Shown piece after piece: positions 37,991 through 41,778 of a stretch of 41,778 nucleotides of DNA (position 1 is its first letter; every line of letters begins with the position of its first letter). Both the position numbers and the translations under genes were made by a program. Source of the DNA: Microcaldota archaeon (GTDB taxonomy: Archaea; Micrarchaeota; Micrarchaeia; Micrarchaeales; CABMGC01). The DNA lies in assembly GCA_023256495.1 (NCBI GenBank), contig JAGDXY010000024.1:1-41778 (forward strand), in the 5' to 3' direction. The notes under the pieces were generated by a model that searched no databases, was not told the origin of the DNA, and worked only from the letters and a program-made list of their open reading frames with translations.

Positions 37991-38139
37991 GTGGCTTTCT
38001 CTTACTGAAGTCGTGGGTTTTCTCGCTCAATTTTATAAGTAAAAATTAATTAAAATGCTTCTTAATAAATAAAAAGATAGTTATTTAAAATATTTAAAAA
38101 GCAAAAAGAAACATTTATAAATTTTTCTTACAAAACTAA

Positions 38140-38205
38140 ATAGAAATATTTAGAGATTCCCCACCTCTAAATATAGCGTTTCCTGGGCGCATCGCGCCCT
38201 AAGTT
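38140..38205. ncRNA. Candidate structured RNA: 10-bp hairpin (38146-38174) and GC-rich hairpin (38185-38199)
   Basis: ATATTTAGAG-(9 nt)-CTCTAAATAT and GGGCGC-ATC-GCGCCC in the longest non-coding gap; TATA-like ACATTTATAAATTTT at about 38111-38125 (+). Confidence 0.4.
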
Positions 38206-38260
38206 AAAAAACAAGAATGGAAATTTTAATAAATCTATCCTTCAAAAATAATTTGATAGA

Positions 38261-38464
38261 ATGGAGCAACTTACAAATTCATTTTGGGGTGCATTGGCAG
38301 TAAGTTTGTTCTCTATAGCGGCTATAGTATCATTCTTCGTTGCTTATAGTATATTTTATATACTAGTGGCTATAACAGTAGTGGCGCTTGTATATTTTTA
38401 TTATTCATTAAGCAATGAAGAAAAAGCAAAGAGTGCAACAAAGCAGAGTAAAAATAAGAAATGA
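38261..38464 (+). CDS. Small membrane protein, 67 aa, two TMs, Lys-rich tail
   Basis: ORF with TATA-like TTTTAATAAAT about 30 bp upstream; hydrophobic pattern; directly precedes topA. Confidence 0.7.
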   Translation: MEQLTNSFWGALAVSLFSIAAIVSFFVAYSIFYILVAITVVALVYFYYSLSNEEKAKSATKQSKNKK

Positions 38465-38470
38465 GATCAT

Positions 38471-40522
38471 ATGAAGGAGCTTATAATTGCAGAAAAGCCT
38501 AGCGTTGCTATAAGAATTGCCTATGCTATATCAAATGCTAAGCCTAAATTAATTAGAGATAAAGGCATAAACTACTTTTATATAAAAGAAGATGATAAAG
38601 AGATATATGTAGTTGCTGCAGCAGGTCATTTGTTTACATTGAAAGAAAAGAAAAAGAGCAATGAGCTACCTGTTTTTGATATTGAGTGGGCGCCTTCATA
38701 TAAAATAAATAAAAGGGCATATTTCACAAAGAGATACCTAGACATAATAACTAGTATAGGAAAAGATTGCAATAGATTCATAAATGCATGTGACTATGAT
38801 TTAGAAGGAACGGTAATAGGTACTAACATAATAAGATATCTACAAAACAATGATCCAAACAAAGAGATAAACCCAGATAATGTATTAAGAATGAAGTTTT
38901 CTACTACTACAAGAAATGATTTAAGAAACTCATATGAAAATATAGAGCCCTATGATGCAAATAATTTTTCAGCTGGTGAGACAAGACATATAATAGATTG
39001 GCTATGGGGCATAAACCTAAGTAGGGCATTAATGAAAGCAATAGAAAGAGGGGGTAGAAAAAAGATATTAAGTATTGGTAGAGTACAAGGGCCAACATTG
39101 CATATATTAGCAGTAAGAGAAAGAGAGATAAATTCATTTGTACCAAAGCCTTACTACAAATTATATTTACTATATAATAAGATACAATTTAATAGGAAAA
39201 AAGGAAATATAGAAAATAAGGAAGAAGCGCTTAAACTAAAAGAAAAGTTAGAGCATGAAAAGAAGATAGTAAGTAAAAATGAAAAAAAGAGAATAAAGAT
39301 CTTACCTCTTCCTCCTTTTGACTTAACATCTCTCCAAATAGAGGCAAGCAAGATTTTAGGCTTAGATCCATCAAGAACTTTAGCTATAGCGCAATCTTTA
39401 TATGAGCATTCATATATATCATATCCTAGAACATCATCACAAAAATTGCCATATTCTTTAAATCTACCTAGAATAATAAAGGATTTGGCAAAACAAAAAG
39501 AGTATAAAGAACTAGCTAATTTCTTAATAGAAAATAATCTATTTAAACCAAGAGAAGGTAAAAAAGAGGATGAAGCACATCCTGCTATATACCCAACTGG
39601 TGAAATACCAAAGAATATAAGTAATGAAGAAATGGCATTATATAATCTAATAGTAAAAAGGTTCCTTTCAGTCTTTGCACCACCGCTTGTTGTGGATGAA
39701 GAAGAAGTTACTATAAAGGTAGATGACGAAGAATTTGTTGCAAAAGGAAAAAAGGTAATAGAAAGGGGTTGGTTAGATTTCTATAATTTTGTTGGTATAG
39801 AAGAAAAAGAAATAAACGTAAAAGAAGGTCAGGAATTAGATGCAGATATAAAATTAGAGGAAAAAATGACAGAACCACCAAGAAGATTTACAAAGGCAAC
39901 ACTAATTAAATTACTAGAAGATAAGAATCTAGGCACAAAGGCTACAAGGGCAGCAATAATAGATACATTATTTGATAGAGGTTATATAATAGGAAAAGAA
40001 ATTAAGGTCACAAATTTTGGTTTTAGCATACATGATACACTAGAAAAATATTCAAAAGAAATCTTAGAAGAAGAATTAACTAGAAAGCTAGAAGAAGATA
40101 TGAACCTTGTACAAAAAGGAATAAAGAAAGAAGATGAAGTAATAGAGGAGGGTAAAAGAATAATATATAATATAATAGAAGATTTTAAGAAAAAAGAAAA
40201 TGAGATAGGAAGCGAGCTAATAAGCAAACTAAAAGAAAGTGAAAAAGAGAATAGTATAGGTAAATGCCCAAAATGCGGTGGAGATTTAATACTATATAAA
40301 ACAAAAGCTGGAAAAAACTTTGTAAGATGTTCAAATTGGCCTAAATGTGATGTTAGCTATCCTTTGCCTTCTTTTGCCTATATAAAACCCACTGGCAAGG
40401 TATGCGAGATATGTAAAACACCAATAGTAAAGGTATTTAAAGGCAAAAAAGTATTTGAAATGGATCTAGATCCAAATTGTCCAACAAAAAAGAATTGGAA
40501 TAAAAAATTAGACAAAAAGTGA
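38471..40522 (+). CDS. topA: DNA topoisomerase I, type IA
   Basis: 'LIIAEKPSVAIRIAYAI', 'ACDYDLEGTVIG', active-site 'YISYPRTSSQKLP', 'GLG/NLGTKATRAAIIDTLFDRGYI', C-terminal 'CPKCGGDL..CSNWPKC'. Confidence 0.95.
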   Translation: MKELIIAEKPSVAIRIAYAISNAKPKLIRDKGINYFYIKEDDKEIYVVAAAGHLFTLKEKKKSNELPVFDIEWAPSYKINKRAYFTKRYLDIITSIGKDCNRFINACDYDLEGTVIGTNIIRYLQNNDPNKEINPDNVLRMKFSTTTRNDLRNSYENIEPYDANNFSAGETRHIIDWLWGINLSRALMKAIERGGRKKILSIGRVQGPTLHILAVREREINSFVPKPYYKLYLLYNKIQFNRKKGNIENKEEALKLKEKLEHEKKIVSKNEKKRIKILPLPPFDLTSLQIEASKILGLDPSRTLAIAQSLYEHSYISYPRTSSQKLPYSLNLPRIIKDLAKQKEYKELANFLIENNLFKPREGKKEDEAHPAIYPTGEIPKNISNEEMALYNLIVKRFLSVFAPPLVVDEEEVTIKVDDEEFVAKGKKVIERGWLDFYNFVGIEEKEINVKEGQELDADIKLEEKMTEPPRRFTKATLIKLLEDKNLGTKATRAAIIDTLFDRGYIIGKEIKVTNFGFSIHDTLEKYSKEILEEELTRKLEEDMNLVQKGIKKEDEVIEEGKRIIYNIIEDFKKKENEIGSELISKLKESEKENSIGKCPKCGGDLILYKTKAGKNFVRCSNWPKCDVSYPLPSFAYIKPTGKVCEICKTPIVKVFKGKKVFEMDLDPNCPTKKNWNKKLDKK

Positions 40523-40565
40523 TGTATAATAAAGTATTTTATTAAATTTAATTAAAACTAGAATT

Positions 40566-41597
40566 ATGTTAGATAAAATATATACTGCAATAGGCTCGCC
40601 TAATATAGCTTTTGTGAAATATTGGGGAACTAGAAACGAAAAGATAAATTTACCATTCAATTCCTCATTGAGTATGACTCTAGATAAAGGAGTAATTAGC
40701 ACAAAGACTAGTATAGTCTTTAGTAAAAAATTCGATAAAGACAAAATAATAGTAGATGGAAATGAACTTAATCTAGAAGAACCAAAAAATAAAGGTAGGT
40801 TTGATATAATAGAAGAAGCAAGAAAAAAAGCGAATATAGATGCAAAGGCTTTGGTTGTATCACATAATAACTTTCCAAAAGGATCTGGATTAGCGTCTAG
40901 TGCATCTGCTGGCGCAACACTAGCATTTTTGCTAAATAAAGCGCTTGAGCTTAATATGAATGAAAGAGAGCTTTCTATAATGGCGAGAAAATTTAGTGGT
41001 AGTGCATGTAGAGGAATTTATGGGGGTATAGTACTATGGCATAGGGGTATGAGCGATGATGGCACTGATTCTTATTCAGAACAGGTACTAAAGAAAGAAG
41101 AATGGAGTGATTTAATAGATATAATAGTTTTAATTAGCGAACAAGAAAAGAAGGTGTCTTCAAAAGAAGGACATGTGCATACTGCAACTACAAGTGAGCT
41201 ATTTAGGATAAGGCCAGAAGTAGCTGAGAGACATGTAGAAAGGGCATTAGATTATTTAAAAAATAAAGATTTCCACAATTTAGCAGAGATAATAATGAGA
41301 GATAGCAACAGTATGCATGCAGTGATGTTAGATTCATATCCACCCATATTCTATCTCAATGAAACGTCAAAAGAAATTATCTATAGAATAAACCAAATAA
41401 ATGAAGAAAATAAAGAAAATATAGCTGCTTATACTTTTGATGCAGGACCAAATGCAAACATTATTACTTTAAAGAAATACAAAGATGAAATTATAGAAAA
41501 AATAAGGGATATACAAGGAATAAAAGATATTATAGTAGTAGAAATGGACCAAAGCGGGCCAATTTTATCTAATGATCACTTAATAAATGATTACTAA
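40566..41597 (+). CDS. Mevalonate-diphosphate decarboxylase family protein (GHMP kinase superfamily)
   Basis: 'PNIAFVKYWGTRNEKINLPFNSSLSMTLD', 'GSGLASSASAGA', 'SGSACRGIYGG', 'YTFDAGPNANI'. Confidence 0.9.
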   Translation: MLDKIYTAIGSPNIAFVKYWGTRNEKINLPFNSSLSMTLDKGVISTKTSIVFSKKFDKDKIIVDGNELNLEEPKNKGRFDIIEEARKKANIDAKALVVSHNNFPKGSGLASSASAGATLAFLLNKALELNMNERELSIMARKFSGSACRGIYGGIVLWHRGMSDDGTDSYSEQVLKKEEWSDLIDIIVLISEQEKKVSSKEGHVHTATTSELFRIRPEVAERHVERALDYLKNKDFHNLAEIIMRDSNSMHAVMLDSYPPIFYLNETSKEIIYRINQINEENKENIAAYTFDAGPNANIITLKKYKDEIIEKIRDIQGIKDIIVVEMDQSGPILSNDHLINDY

Positions 41598-41639
41598 AAA
41601 GAAAAGGTATAAATATAAGAAAAGCATAATTAATTATTA

Positions 41640-41778
41640 ATGAATGATATACCAGATAAGGTTGCAAATACCTTTAATCACTTAAAGAATGAATTTCCTT
41701 TTCCTATAACAATGAAAAAGATAAATAATGAATTCTTTGTTTATATTGAATTTGGAATTACAAGTGATCTAGAGAAAA
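41640..41778 (+). CDS. Start of a CDS truncated by the window end (MNDIPDKVANTFNHLKNEFPFPITMKKINNEFFVYIEFGITSDLEK...)
   Basis: ATG at 41640 with open frame to the window end and AT-rich promoter-like sequence upstream. Confidence 0.6.
   Translation, partial: MNDIPDKVANTFNHLKNEFPFPITMKKINNEFFVYIEFGITSDLEK

Noticed and set aside
37991-38260. CRISPR leader or repeat remnant, or C/D box sRNA
   Set aside because: No repeated unit with regular spacing, and no paired C (RUGAUGA) and D (CUGA) boxes were found.
1-41778. Prophage, integrated plasmid or defence island
   Set aside because: No integrase, capsid, restriction, Cas or replication-initiation genes were seen; the content is mainly housekeeping.

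Overview
AT-rich, gene-dense archaeal chromosomal window. It is most likely from a small-genome DPANN/ARMAN-type archaeon (Parvarchaeota/Micrarchaeota-like). That placement is inferred from 'QSAIEY..TYGWA' class III signal peptides, the archaeal translation set (class I LysRS, Pus10, Rpp21, aIF5B, Dph6, AlaX) and very tight packing; it was not tested by phylogeny. About 35 protein genes are supported, mostly housekeeping: XPD/Rad3 helicase, LysRS, IleRS, GlyRS, Pus10, aIF5B, KsgA/Dim1, topoisomerase IA, endonuclease III, thymidylate kinase, isopentenyl phosphate kinase and a mevalonate-diphosphate-decarboxylase-like enzyme. Accessory content includes a CysD/CysN sulfate-activation operon led by a ribbon-helix-helix regulator, a NodU-type carbamoyltransferase, a GT-C glycosyltransferase and secreted or pilin-like proteins. 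The strongest unusual signals are: (1) a tRNA-Ser(GGA) gene at 12090-12201 with two 13-nt introns, one canonical at 37/38 and one in the T-loop at 59/60, each with a textbook 3-4-3 bulge-helix-bulge; (2) a perfect 16-bp palindrome between the TATA box and the start codon of the RHH-cysDN operon; (3) a roughly 270-bp non-coding island at 37991-38260 with its own TATA-like element and two strong hairpins; (4) a 39-aa one-TM protein absent from the ORF track. No CRISPR array, rRNA or intact transposon was seen.
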